Source: Alphaproteobacteria bacterium | GTDB lineage: Bacteria; Pseudomonadota; Alphaproteobacteria; Puniceispirillales; UBA1172 | Direction of reading: 5' to 3' | Assembly (NCBI GenBank): GCA_023259875.1 | Contig: JALRFL010000136.1 | Coordinates: 1 to 11,275, forward strand | Length of the DNA: 11,275 nt | Shown: positions 1 to 6,608 of the stretch, piece by piece | Position numbering within the stretch: position 1 is the first letter of the stretch | How the letters are laid out: each line of letters opens with the position of its first letter | The notes under the pieces: model-generated | Database searches by the model: none | Told to the model about the DNA's origin: nothing | What the model saw: only the letters and a program-made list of their open reading frames with translations | Made by a program: the position numbers and the translations under genes

Positions 1-630
1 GCCATGACAACAGGTAACCATGTCTGGGATAAGCGCGAGATTTTTGCCTATATTGACCAACAGCCGCGGTTAATCCGGCCTATTAATATGCCTGAAGGCA
101 CCCCCGGTCTGGGACTAACAACGGTCACCAATGCCAAAGGCCAATCCCTGACGGTGGTCAATGCCATGACCAATTTGTTTATGGCGCAAACCGAACCCAT
201 GTTCCCGGCGATCAAAGCGTGTTTAGCCAAGACCAAATTAAAACGCGACACCGACGCGATTGTGATTGATGTCCATGGTGAGGCCACCAGCGAGAAAACG
301 GCAACCGGATTTTTTGTCGATGGCTTGGTTTCGTTGGTGGTAGGAACGCATACCCATGTGCCGACAGCAGATCACCGCATTTTGCCGGGTGGAACCGCCT
401 TTATGACAGACGCAGGCATGTGCGGCGATTACACATCCGTCATTGGTATGACCCCAGAGGCCGCCATTGGCCGTTTTACGGGTGAGGACAAGGGCAGGTT
501 AGGTGTCGCTATGGGCGAGCCAAGCCTTTCAGGGGTTTTTGTCGTCACCGATGATGAGACTGGCCTTGCTATCAGCATAAGCCCGTTTCGACGCGGCGGA
601 ACCCTATCACCTATTGATCCGCCGCAATAG
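1..630 (+). CDS. ymdB: YmdB/TIGR00282-type metallophosphoesterase, 5'-truncated by the window edge
   Basis: This is the C-terminal part of a calcineurin-like metallophosphoesterase of the YmdB family. Bacillus subtilis YmdB hydrolyses cyclic nucleotides such as 2',3'-cAMP; the exact substrate here is unknown. The frame is open from base 1. The ATG at position 4 is not the true start, because the metal-binding motif GNHVWDK (family form GNHTWDK) lies right after it, and in full-length relatives of about 265 residues that motif sits about 65 residues in. Counting from that ATG, visible metal or active-site residues are N5-H6, H91 in DVHGEATSEK, and H116 and H118 in VVGTHTHVPTAD. The motifs RPINMPEGTPG and GGTAFMTDAGMCG also match the family. 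About 65 N-terminal residues, with the first metal ligands, lie outside the window. The C-terminus ends at a normal point, so the gene looks intact. It precedes yebC by 120 bases. Confidence 0.93.
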   Translation, partial: AMTTGNHVWDKREIFAYIDQQPRLIRPINMPEGTPGLGLTTVTNAKGQSLTVVNAMTNLFMAQTEPMFPAIKACLAKTKLKRDTDAIVIDVHGEATSEKTATGFFVDGLVSLVVGTHTHVPTADHRILPGGTAFMTDAGMCGDYTSVIGMTPEAAIGRFTGEDKGRLGVAMGEPSLSGVFVVTDDETGLAISISPFRRGGTLSPIDPPQ

Positions 631-673
631 AAATCCTAGGTCTTGATATCCCGGCAAAGAACAGGCATAGATA

Positions 674-703
674 CTGGCAAAATGACAGCATACCGTATAT
701 AGT
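674..703 (+). promoter_or_regulatory. candidate sigma-70-type promoter for yebC and the ruv genes
   Basis: The 120-base gap after ymdB contains CTGGCA (674-679, 4 of 6 matches to TTGACA), an 18-base spacer, and TATAGT (698-703, 5 of 6 matches to TATAAT). Transcription would start near 710, leaving a leader of about 40 bases before yebC. The match was found by eye. No terminator is visible after ymdB, so read-through from upstream is also possible. Confidence 0.35.
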
Positions 704-750
704 GTCTTCTTTAGGTTAAAACACCATATTCACGAAAAGCGAGCGGACTA

Positions 751-1494
751 ATGGCAGGGCATTCCAAATTCAAAAATATTATGCACCGAAAGGGCGCGCA
801 GGACGCCAAACGGGCAAAAAAATTCACTCGTCTGATCAAGGAATTGGTAGTTGCCGCAAAGAGTGGCACAGACCCCGAAGCAAATCCAAGATTGCGAACA
901 GCCTTGCTAGCATGCCGGTCGGCGAATATGCCAAAGGATAATATCGAAAGGGTGTTGAAAAAGGCTGAGGGTGGAGATTCCGAACAATATGATGAAATTC
1001 GCTATGAAGGCTATGGCCCCGGCGGCGTTGCGGTAATAGTTGAAGCGTTAACCGACAACCGCAACCGCACGGCATCAGAGGTTCGCGCCACTTTTGGCAA
1101 GTTTGGCGGCAATTTGGGCGAAACAGGCAGTGTCAATTTCATGTTTGATCGGGTGGGGCAGATCATCTATCCAGCAGATGTCGCAGGTGATGAGGCCATG
1201 TTTGAAGGCGCGCTTGAGGCTGGCGCTGATAATGTGGAAAGTGACGAAAACGGCCATGAAGTCACCACCGCGGTTGAAGATTTCAACGCTGTTCGTGAGG
1301 CGATGGAATCACAATTCGGGGCGCCCGAAGAAGCCGGATTAACATGGAAGCCACAAAACACCACACCAATTAACGAAGATCAGGCGCAAACCTTTATGAA
1401 ACTGATGGATGCGTTGGATGATTTGGATGATGTGCAAAGCGTGTCTTCTAATGTTGATATCCCCGAAGATGTAATGGCAAAAATGAATGGCTAG
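751..1494 (+). CDS. yebC: YebC/PmpR/TACO1 family protein
   Basis: A cytosolic protein of 247 residues, the usual length for the YebC family. The N-terminus MAGHSKFKNIMHRKGAQDAKR is the family hallmark (MAGHSKWANIKHRK in many members). It is followed by KLIKEL-like and PRLRTAL segments, then YEGYGPGGVAVIVEALTDNRNRT, ATFGKFGGNLGETGSVNFMFDRVG and a C-terminal domain ending near VDIPEDVMAKMNG. Members were first described as transcription regulators (PmpR in Pseudomonas). More recent work on YebC and on mitochondrial TACO1 supports a role in translation through proline-rich stretches. The start is fixed by the conserved first residues; the upstream ribosome site GAGCGGA (741-747) is only moderate. 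Its position next to ruvC is conserved across many Proteobacteria. There is a 52-base gap to ruvC with no terminator, so co-transcription is likely. Confidence 0.97.
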   Translation: MAGHSKFKNIMHRKGAQDAKRAKKFTRLIKELVVAAKSGTDPEANPRLRTALLACRSANMPKDNIERVLKKAEGGDSEQYDEIRYEGYGPGGVAVIVEALTDNRNRTASEVRATFGKFGGNLGETGSVNFMFDRVGQIIYPADVAGDEAMFEGALEAGADNVESDENGHEVTTAVEDFNAVREAMESQFGAPEEAGLTWKPQNTTPINEDQAQTFMKLMDALDDLDDVQSVSSNVDIPEDVMAKMNG

Positions 1495-1546
1495 AAATGG
1501 GATATGCCTGTTGACTATCAGCTGTTCATCTGGAAAGGCATGACCC

Positions 1547-2140
1547 ATGCGGATATGCGGAATTGATCCGGGATTGCGTTCAACAGGATGGGGGGTTGTG
1601 CGTTTTGAAAATAACCGGATGTTCTGGGTGGCGGATGGGATGATACAGCCTGACCCAGACGCCGATATGGCGGATCGTCTGGGCCATATTCACAGCCACT
1701 TAAAAACCATATTGGGGCAATATCAACCTGATCGGGTTGCGATTGAGGAAATCTTTGTTTCTCGCAATGCCTCATCAGCAATTAAATTGGGAATGGCGCG
1801 TGGGGCGGCGATGGTGGCGGCGGCGGATTCTGGTCTTTCGGTTCATGAAATATCAGCACGCCGGATCAAGCAAAATGTGACAGGCTCTGGCCGCGCTGAT
1901 AAACAACAGGTCACAGCCATGGTCTCACGGCTTTTGAATATCACCCCATCAGGCGTTGATGCGGCAGATGCCTTAGCGGCGGCGATTTCATTAAGTCATG
2001 ATGATACGCTAGGACAGGGTTTGGATATGGCCATGGGGGGCGCCTCTAATGCCATCATATCCAGCAAAGGCAAAGCCCAAAACGATGCGTTATCTGCCGC
2101 TATTTCTGTGGCCTTGAAGAAAGAAAAGGTATCGTCATGA
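1547..2140 (+). CDS. ruvC: Holliday junction resolvase RuvC
   Basis: RuvC is the endonuclease that nicks Holliday junctions symmetrically, working with RuvAB. The protein has 197 residues with an RNase H-like fold. The four acidic metal ligands are visible: D7 in MRICGIDPGLRSTGWG, E67 in RVAIEEIFVSRNASSAIKLG, and D138 and D141 in GVDAADALAAAISLSH. The last two carry the same numbers as in E. coli. The start is supported by GGAAAGG (1532-1538) eight bases before the ATG. The protein is longer than the 173-residue E. coli enzyme because of a tail of about 45 residues after the last catalytic motif. That tail contains DALSAAISV, which resembles the catalytic-site segment DALAAAISL. The stop codon overlaps the ruvA start as ATGA, which suggests translational coupling. 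Confidence 0.97.
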   Translation: MRICGIDPGLRSTGWGVVRFENNRMFWVADGMIQPDPDADMADRLGHIHSHLKTILGQYQPDRVAIEEIFVSRNASSAIKLGMARGAAMVAAADSGLSVHEISARRIKQNVTGSGRADKQQVTAMVSRLLNITPSGVDAADALAAAISLSHDDTLGQGLDMAMGGASNAIISSKGKAQNDALSAAISVALKKEKVSS

Positions 2141-2769
2141 TTGCCATGTTGCGAGGGCGGGTGCTTCATCTTGGGGAAACAGACTGCTTGATTGATGTGG
2201 GCGGTGTTGGCTATCAGTGCCAGATGACCAAACGGTGTCTGGCGAAATTGGGGTCAGTCGGGACAGAGGCCACGATCTATGTGGATACCGCGATCAGGGA
2301 TGACAGCATTGTTCTGACCGGATTTTCTGATGTCGATATTAAGGCCGCTTGGAATCTGCTGAAAACCGTTCAAGGGGTTGGCACCAAAGCCGCGTTATCC
2401 ATTCTTTCTGCCCTCACGCCGGATGAACTGATGCTGGCGATTGCGGCGTCTGATAAGGCTATGATTTCTCGTGCTGATGGGGTAGGGCCAAAACTGGCAC
2501 AGCGCATCATTAATGAACTGGCAGAAAAAGTGGCGAATATTCCCCTTGGGGGGCAACAACCCATGATGACATCAGGCGGCGGTGAAACCCCGACAGGGGC
2601 AGGCGATCCGGTTCTGCTCGATGCGACCTCCGCCCTTGTTAATCTAGGCTATGGCAGAGCCGAAGCCCATCAGGTGGTAGCGACTTTAATCAGAGAAAGC
2701 GACGCCCCTCGCATTGAAGACATTCTGCCGCTTGCCCTGAAACGATTAGCAGAAGGAGTTCGGCATTGA
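2137..2769 (+). CDS. ruvA: Holliday junction DNA helicase subunit RuvA
   Basis: RuvA forms the tetrameric platform that holds the four-way junction open and loads RuvB. The protein has 210 residues, the usual length. The N-terminal OB-fold (about residues 1-63) includes LIDVGGVGYQCQM and an acidic turn with D55-D56 where E. coli has the E55-D56 acidic pin. Two helix-hairpin-helix motifs follow: TVQGVGTKAALSILSAL (about 77-93) and ISRADGVGPKLAQRIINELAEKV (about 110-132). A glycine-rich flexible linker (about 134-158) connects to domain III (about 159-207, DATSALVNLGYGRAEAHQVV), which contacts RuvB. It overlaps ruvC by four bases (ATGA, 2137-2140) and ruvB by four bases (TTGA, 2766-2769). Confidence 0.97.
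   Translation: MIAMLRGRVLHLGETDCLIDVGGVGYQCQMTKRCLAKLGSVGTEATIYVDTAIRDDSIVLTGFSDVDIKAAWNLLKTVQGVGTKAALSILSALTPDELMLAIAASDKAMISRADGVGPKLAQRIINELAEKVANIPLGGQQPMMTSGGGETPTGAGDPVLLDATSALVNLGYGRAEAHQVVATLIRESDAPRIEDILPLALKRLAEGVRH
2753..2758 (+). promoter_or_regulatory. strong ribosome-binding site that fixes the TTG start of ruvB
   Basis: AAGGAG lies seven bases before TTG at 2766, inside the end of ruvA. This near-ideal site and spacing is the reason for accepting the unusual start codon. Confidence 0.8.
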
Positions 2770-3827
2770 CCCAGCATCCTGACGCACCAGAAGATAGGCT
2801 CATCAGTCAGACCCAGCAACAGGGTGACGACAGCCTGCGGCCATCATCACTGGATGATTTTATTGGTCAATCTTCGGGGCTTGGCAATCTCAGCACATTT
2901 ATTAAAGCGGCAGAACTGCGTGGCGAAGCCATGGATCATGCGCTCCTGCACGGCCCACCGGGGTTAGGGAAAACCACATTAGCCCAAATTATCGCGCATG
3001 AACTAAAGGTTGGCTTTAGGGCAACTTCTGGACCAGTGATTTCTCGGGCTGGCGATTTGGCGGCGCTGTTGACGAATCTGCAACCAAGGGATGTTTTGTT
3101 TATTGATGAGATTCATCGCCTCAATCCTGCGGTTGAAGAAGTGCTTTATCCAGCGATGGAAGATTTTCAGCTTGATTTGATTATTGGCGAAGGGCCATCA
3201 GCGCGTTCCATCAGAATTGATCTGCCGCCATTTACGCTGGTCGGGGCAACCACCCGATCCGGACTGTTGACGACACCTCTGCGTGACCGTTTTGGAATCC
3301 AGATGCGGATGGAGTTTTACACCCACACCGAACTAGAGACCATTTTGATTCGGCTGGCTGGTAAATTGAAGATGCCGCTTACCATTGAAGGGGCGCATGA
3401 AATCGCGCGCCGTTCACGCGGCACGCCAAGGGTAGCCGGACGATTGTTGCGGCGCGTGCGTGACATTGCCATGATTGATGGCGTGGCTGAAGTCGGGCGT
3501 GAGGCGGCGGATAAGGCGCTGTTATCACTGGATGTGGACGCCTCAGGGCTTGATGCCATGGATCGCCGATATTTGCGCGGCATGGCCGAACATTATGGCG
3601 GTGGGCCAGTTGGTGTGGAAACCTTGGCAGCGGTGTTAGCCGAACAGCGTGATGTGTTAGAAGAGGTGATTGAACCCTATTTGATGCAAACGGGTTTGAT
3701 TATGCGAACGCCTAGGGGGCGGTGCTTGTCGCAGGCTGGCTGGGGCTATATTGGCCTAACGCCGCCATCAGGGGCGCAATTGGATTTGATGGATAGCGTT
3801 ATTGAGGACACAGACCGTGACGGATAG
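2766..3827 (+). CDS. ruvB: Holliday junction branch-migration ATPase RuvB
   Basis: RuvB is the hexameric AAA+ motor that drives branch migration on RuvA-bound junctions. The protein has 353 residues; family members are about 330-350. The N-terminal block SLRPSSLDDFIGQ is typical. Walker A is GPPGLGKTT (63-71, K69) and Walker B is LFIDEIHRL (111-119, D114-E115). The ATTRSG sensor-1 motif is at 161-166 and PLRDRFG, with the arginine-finger region, at 171-177. RGTPRVAGRLLRRVRD is near residue 218 (sensor 2). The C-terminal winged helix carries GGGPVGVETLAAVLAEQRDVLEEVIEPYL and ends in the GYIGLTPP region. The start codon is TTG in a TTGA overlap with the ruvA stop, backed by AAGGAG at 2753-2758. 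The 3' end overlaps the start of ybgC by 11 bases. Confidence 0.97.
   Translation: MTQHPDAPEDRLISQTQQQGDDSLRPSSLDDFIGQSSGLGNLSTFIKAAELRGEAMDHALLHGPPGLGKTTLAQIIAHELKVGFRATSGPVISRAGDLAALLTNLQPRDVLFIDEIHRLNPAVEEVLYPAMEDFQLDLIIGEGPSARSIRIDLPPFTLVGATTRSGLLTTPLRDRFGIQMRMEFYTHTELETILIRLAGKLKMPLTIEGAHEIARRSRGTPRVAGRLLRRVRDIAMIDGVAEVGREAADKALLSLDVDASGLDAMDRRYLRGMAEHYGGGPVGVETLAAVLAEQRDVLEEVIEPYLMQTGLIMRTPRGRCLSQAGWGYIGLTPPSGAQLDLMDSVIEDTDRDG
3804..3808 (+). promoter_or_regulatory. ribosome-binding site that decides the GTG start of ybgC
   Basis: GAGGA lies eight bases before GTG at 3817. It overlaps an alternative in-frame TTG (3802), which has no comparable site of its own, so the GTG is preferred. 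Confidence 0.6.
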
Positions 3828-4335
3828 CCGCGCATCTAACCCTGTCTCTGGTCTTGATGGCTGGTGTGATGATAAGGGGCATATCTACCCCCTTAAAGTC
3901 TATTACGAAGATACCGATGCAGGCGGTGTGGTTTATCATGCCAATTATCTGGCCTTTGCTGAGAGGGCGCGAAGCGCTTGGTTTTCGCTGATCGGCATTG
4001 ACCAAAATCAGTATTTGCAAAACGGCTTAGCGTTTGTTGTTGCCGCCTTGGAGGTGCGATATCATCGTCCGGCGCGTCTGGGGCAAGAATTGCGCGTGGT
4101 TACTCAGCTTGCCAATATGACAGGCGTCAGAGCCATGTTGGATCAAAAGATCACCGACACACATGGTCACCTCATGGCCAGTCTAAACGTGCAAGTTGCT
4201 CAGGCAAGTCTAGGGGGGCGACCTTGCCGTTTTGATGCTGATGTAAAATCAAAAATTCTTGCCACCATGCCGCCACAAAATCATGAAATAACATTTTCCG
4301 GAAAAGCAGCCCTTTCCCATAAGAAAGGGCATTAA
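3817..4335 (+). CDS. ybgC: Tol-Pal system-associated acyl-CoA thioesterase YbgC
   Basis: A cytosolic hotdog-fold thioesterase of the 4-hydroxybenzoyl-CoA thioesterase class. Family members hydrolyse acyl-CoA thioesters and are linked to phospholipid metabolism; the substrate here cannot be read from sequence. The signature VYYEDTDAGGVVYHANYLAFAERAR spans about residues 28-52, with the expected catalytic aspartate at D34 (D18 in E. coli). Further family segments are FVVAALEVRYHRPARLGQELRVVTQL and a C-terminal beta strand. Counting from GTG 3817 the protein has 172 residues, against about 134 in E. coli. The extra length is an N-terminal extension of about 20 residues and a C-terminal tail (about 145-172). 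The GTG start is chosen for its GAGGA site at 3804-3808 and overlaps the ruvB end by 11 bases. It is the first gene of the tol cluster, 12 bases before tolQ. Confidence 0.93.
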   Translation: MTDSRASNPVSGLDGWCDDKGHIYPLKVYYEDTDAGGVVYHANYLAFAERARSAWFSLIGIDQNQYLQNGLAFVVAALEVRYHRPARLGQELRVVTQLANMTGVRAMLDQKITDTHGHLMASLNVQVAQASLGGRPCRFDADVKSKILATMPPQNHEITFSGKAALSHKKGH

Positions 4336-4347
4336 GAGAGGAACATC

Positions 4348-5058
4348 ATGTCTACCGAAGCGAGCAATCTTGTCCTGTCGGATCAGGAATTATCCGTATG
4401 GGGTCTGTTTTTACAGGCTGATATTGTTGTTAAACTGGTCATTCTTTTGCTGATTGTGGCCTCCATCTGGAGCTGGTCAATCATCATCGAAAAGATCAGA
4501 ACCTTGCGCTATCAAAATATGCTGGCGGATGAGTTTGAGGATATGTTCTGGTCAGGTGAGCATATCGACCGCATTTATGATCGTTTGGGCAGTGAACCCG
4601 AAGGGGTTATGTCACGGGTGTTTGTGGCGGCTATGCGCGAATGGCGCCGGGGCGGCACAAAACTGGGGCGGATGTCAGGACAATTTCAATCTATCGCGCA
4701 ACGCATTGAACGAAGCATGGGGGTTGCCATGTCGCGTGAAATGACGCTGATGGAAAAGGGGATGACTTTTCTGGCCTCTGTGGGCTCGGTTGCGCCTTTT
4801 GTTGGGTTGTTTGGAACGGTGTGGGGGATCATGAACTCTTTCCAATCTATTGCCCAGTCAAAGAACACCAGTCTTGCGGTGGTGGCCCCTGGTATTGCTG
4901 AGGCGCTTTTTGCTACTGCGTTGGGGCTTGTCGCGGCGATCCCTGCCGTGGTGGCTTATAACCGCTTTTCTGCACAGATGGATAGTTTGGCATCACGGGT
5001 TGATCACTTCTCAAGTGAGTTTTCCACGATGCTAAGCCGCCAGTTGGATGAAGGATAA
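4348..5058 (+). CDS. tolQ: Tol-Pal motor subunit TolQ
   Basis: An inner-membrane protein of the MotA/TolQ/ExbB family. With TolR it forms the proton channel that energises TolA. It has 236 residues, close to the usual 230. Three membrane segments are visible: about residues 27-49 (VVKLVILLLIVASIWSWSII), 138-163 (FLASVGSVAPFVGLFGTVWG) and 177-204 (VAPGIAEALFATALGLVAAI). A cytoplasmic loop lies between the first two. The TM2-TM3 segments carry the small and polar residues conserved in the family (GLFGTVWGI, PGIAEALFATA). The start has a good ribosome site, AGAGAGGA (4335-4342), overlapping the end of ybgC. TolR follows after six bases. Confidence 0.97.
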   Translation: MSTEASNLVLSDQELSVWGLFLQADIVVKLVILLLIVASIWSWSIIIEKIRTLRYQNMLADEFEDMFWSGEHIDRIYDRLGSEPEGVMSRVFVAAMREWRRGGTKLGRMSGQFQSIAQRIERSMGVAMSREMTLMEKGMTFLASVGSVAPFVGLFGTVWGIMNSFQSIAQSKNTSLAVVAPGIAEALFATALGLVAAIPAVVAYNRFSAQMDSLASRVDHFSSEFSTMLSRQLDEG

Positions 5059-5064
5059 TCCCCT

Positions 5065-5505
5065 ATGGGCATGCAGATAAACAGCCGGTCGTCTTCCCAA
5101 GGCCGCGGCAAGAGAAGACGCCCGATGAGCGAAATTAATGTCACGCCCTTTGTGGATGTGATGTTGGTTTTGCTGATTGTTTTCATGGTCACGGCACCTC
5201 TGCTAACCGTGGGGATTCCTGTGGAATTGCCAGAGACCAAGGCCAGCGATGCCTTGAGCGATGATCAGGCTCCTTTGGTGGTCACTGTTCAAGAGGATGG
5301 CTCGGTAAGTTTGCAAAAAAATATCATGGATGCGGATACGCTTATTGCCCGACTGCAAGCCATTGTTGATGAAAATCCCTCGGTGGAACTCTATGTCCGT
5401 GGCGATAGGCGTGTGCCTTATGGCACGGTGATTGGGGTCATGGATATGATCAAATCGGCTGGCATGTCACGCGTCAAATTGGTCACGAAATTGGCGGATG
5501 AATAA
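5065..5505 (+). CDS. tolR: Tol-Pal motor subunit TolR (ExbD/TolR family)
   Basis: A single-pass inner-membrane protein of 146 residues, the usual length. It pairs with TolQ and couples proton flow to TolA. The N-terminus is cytoplasmic and basic (GRGKRRRPMSEINVTPFVDVML). The membrane helix follows at about 29-49 and holds D31 in PFVDVML, the protonatable aspartate equivalent to D23 of E. coli TolR. The periplasmic domain spans about 60-146 and contains VELYVRGDRRVPYGTVIGVMDMIKSAGMSRVKLVT, the typical ExbD/TolR ending. The start ATG at 5065 has AAGGA at 5051-5055. A second in-frame ATG at 5071 is possible. TolA begins five bases after the stop. Confidence 0.97.
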   Translation: MGMQINSRSSSQGRGKRRRPMSEINVTPFVDVMLVLLIVFMVTAPLLTVGIPVELPETKASDALSDDQAPLVVTVQEDGSVSLQKNIMDADTLIARLQAIVDENPSVELYVRGDRRVPYGTVIGVMDMIKSAGMSRVKLVTKLADE

Positions 5506-5510
5506 CGGCA

Positions 5511-6608
5511 ATGCTAAGGGCGCCGAGGTTTCTCTCATCACTTGGGTTTTCGACCTTGCTTCACCTTGCGGTGACAGTGATGTTTGTCGTCGGCTTCCCG
5601 TGGTTTGCAAAACCGCCGCATGACATTATTCCTACCCTGACAGCGGAAATCGTTGATGATGTTCCGATCACGAATTTGGACGAAGGGTTGCCTGGCCAAA
5701 CCAAAGACAATAGCGCAGATGATGAGGTGAATCAGGACGACAGCAAAGCGACGCCTGCCGCCGCCTCTGCTTCTGCTCCACCACCACCTCCACCGCCGCC
5801 GCCATCGCCGCCACAAAAGCAAGCCGATGCGAAACCAGAGCCTGTGGATGCCCCTTTGCCCAAGGATAACACCCCTGATGCGGTTGCCTTGAATCTCGAA
5901 GAACAAGAACAAGATGTTCCACCGCCAAAACCAAAGGCGGATGAGACAAAGGCTCAATCGCAATCTGCTCCTGCGCCCCTGCCGAAAGCCAAGCCAAAGG
6001 AAACCAAACGGGCAGAGGCGCCGACGCCAGCAAAAAAGCCTGACGACGAAACCGCCAACTATTTGAAAAACGATCAGAATACGGCAAAAACCGATGCTGA
6101 ACTTGGGATACAGCTTCAGAACCTCCTTGATGAGGCTCAGCGACCCACACAGCCCGAAGATGATGAAAAAAAGGTGGAAAAGAAAGACGATCCGGATGAT
6201 AGCAAAAACCAACAGAATCTAGCGGATTTGTTAGATGACACCGTGCGCGATAATGCTGGTCAGGCGATCAATACGCAAAAAAGAGACGATGGCAGGCTAG
6301 GTGCAGATGTGATCACTAGGCTGAAATCGCATATTCAGCCATGCTGGAATCCGCCATCAGCTATCGAAGGTGCTAGCTCTCTTATTGTTGACATAATTGT
6401 CGAGTTAAATGAGGACGGTGAAGTGATAAAGGTAAGGATAAAGGACATATTGCGATACAACGCTGATGATGCTTTTCGTCTGGCCGCCAATGCGGCGGAA
6501 CGCGCATTCCAGCAGTGTAGCCCATTAATTCCGCCATTATCACCCGAAGATTATGAGAAATGGAAAACATTGAATTTCCGGTTTGATCCAAGAGGGTTTT
6601 TAACATGA
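5511..6608 (+). CDS. tolA: TolA, inner-membrane-anchored periplasm-spanning protein
   Basis: TolA transmits the TolQR motor force across the periplasm to TolB and Pal. It has 365 residues in three parts. The N-terminal membrane anchor covers about residues 9-32 (SSLGFSTLLHLAVTVMFVVG). A long low-complexity periplasmic linker (about 35-250) is rich in Pro, Lys, Asp, Glu and Gln and includes nine consecutive prolines (90-98, bases 5778-5804). The C-terminal globular domain (about 255-362) has two cysteines, C278 (QPCWNPP) and C336 (FQQCSPL), placed like the disulfide pair in the TolA C-terminal domain, and the conserved GEVIKVRI strand. The middle differs from the alanine-rich helical domain of E. 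coli TolA and is more TonB-like. It was identified by domain order, the C-terminal domain, and position between tolR and tolB. The ribosome site is weak, so coupling to tolR (5-base gap) is likely. The stop overlaps tolB as ATGA. Confidence 0.93.
   Translation: MLRAPRFLSSLGFSTLLHLAVTVMFVVGFPWFAKPPHDIIPTLTAEIVDDVPITNLDEGLPGQTKDNSADDEVNQDDSKATPAAASASAPPPPPPPPPSPPQKQADAKPEPVDAPLPKDNTPDAVALNLEEQEQDVPPPKPKADETKAQSQSAPAPLPKAKPKETKRAEAPTPAKKPDDETANYLKNDQNTAKTDAELGIQLQNLLDEAQRPTQPEDDEKKVEKKDDPDDSKNQQNLADLLDDTVRDNAGQAINTQKRDDGRLGADVITRLKSHIQPCWNPPSAIEGASSLIVDIIVELNEDGEVIKVRIKDILRYNADDAFRLAANAAERAFQQCSPLIPPLSPEDYEKWKTLNFRFDPRGFLT

Noticed and set aside
1..30. ymdB as a complete short gene starting at ATG 4
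   Set aside because: The GNH metal motif follows at once, and the family needs about 65 residues before it. The gene is cut by the window edge, not naturally short.
1504..1566. A 20-codon frame (MPVDYQLFIWKGM...) in the yebC-ruvC gap, and a 6-base inverted repeat (1504-1509 with 1536-1541) covering part of the ruvC ribosome site
   Set aside because: The ribosome site of the small frame is poorly spaced, and a 6-bp stem with a 26-base loop is weak and expected by chance. I see no Trp/His-type attenuator pattern.
3802..3816. TTG at 3802 as a longer start for ybgC
   Set aside because: The TTGAGGA sequence looks like the ribosome site for GTG 3817, and no separate site precedes the TTG.
5538..6212. 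A 224-codon open frame on the - strand, with a shorter one at 5668-6150, opposite tolA
   Set aside because: It mirrors the low-complexity tolA linker: Pro, Gln and Lys codons read backwards give Arg/Trp/Phe/Leu-rich nonsense. It has no recognisable domain, and tolA is clearly the real gene.
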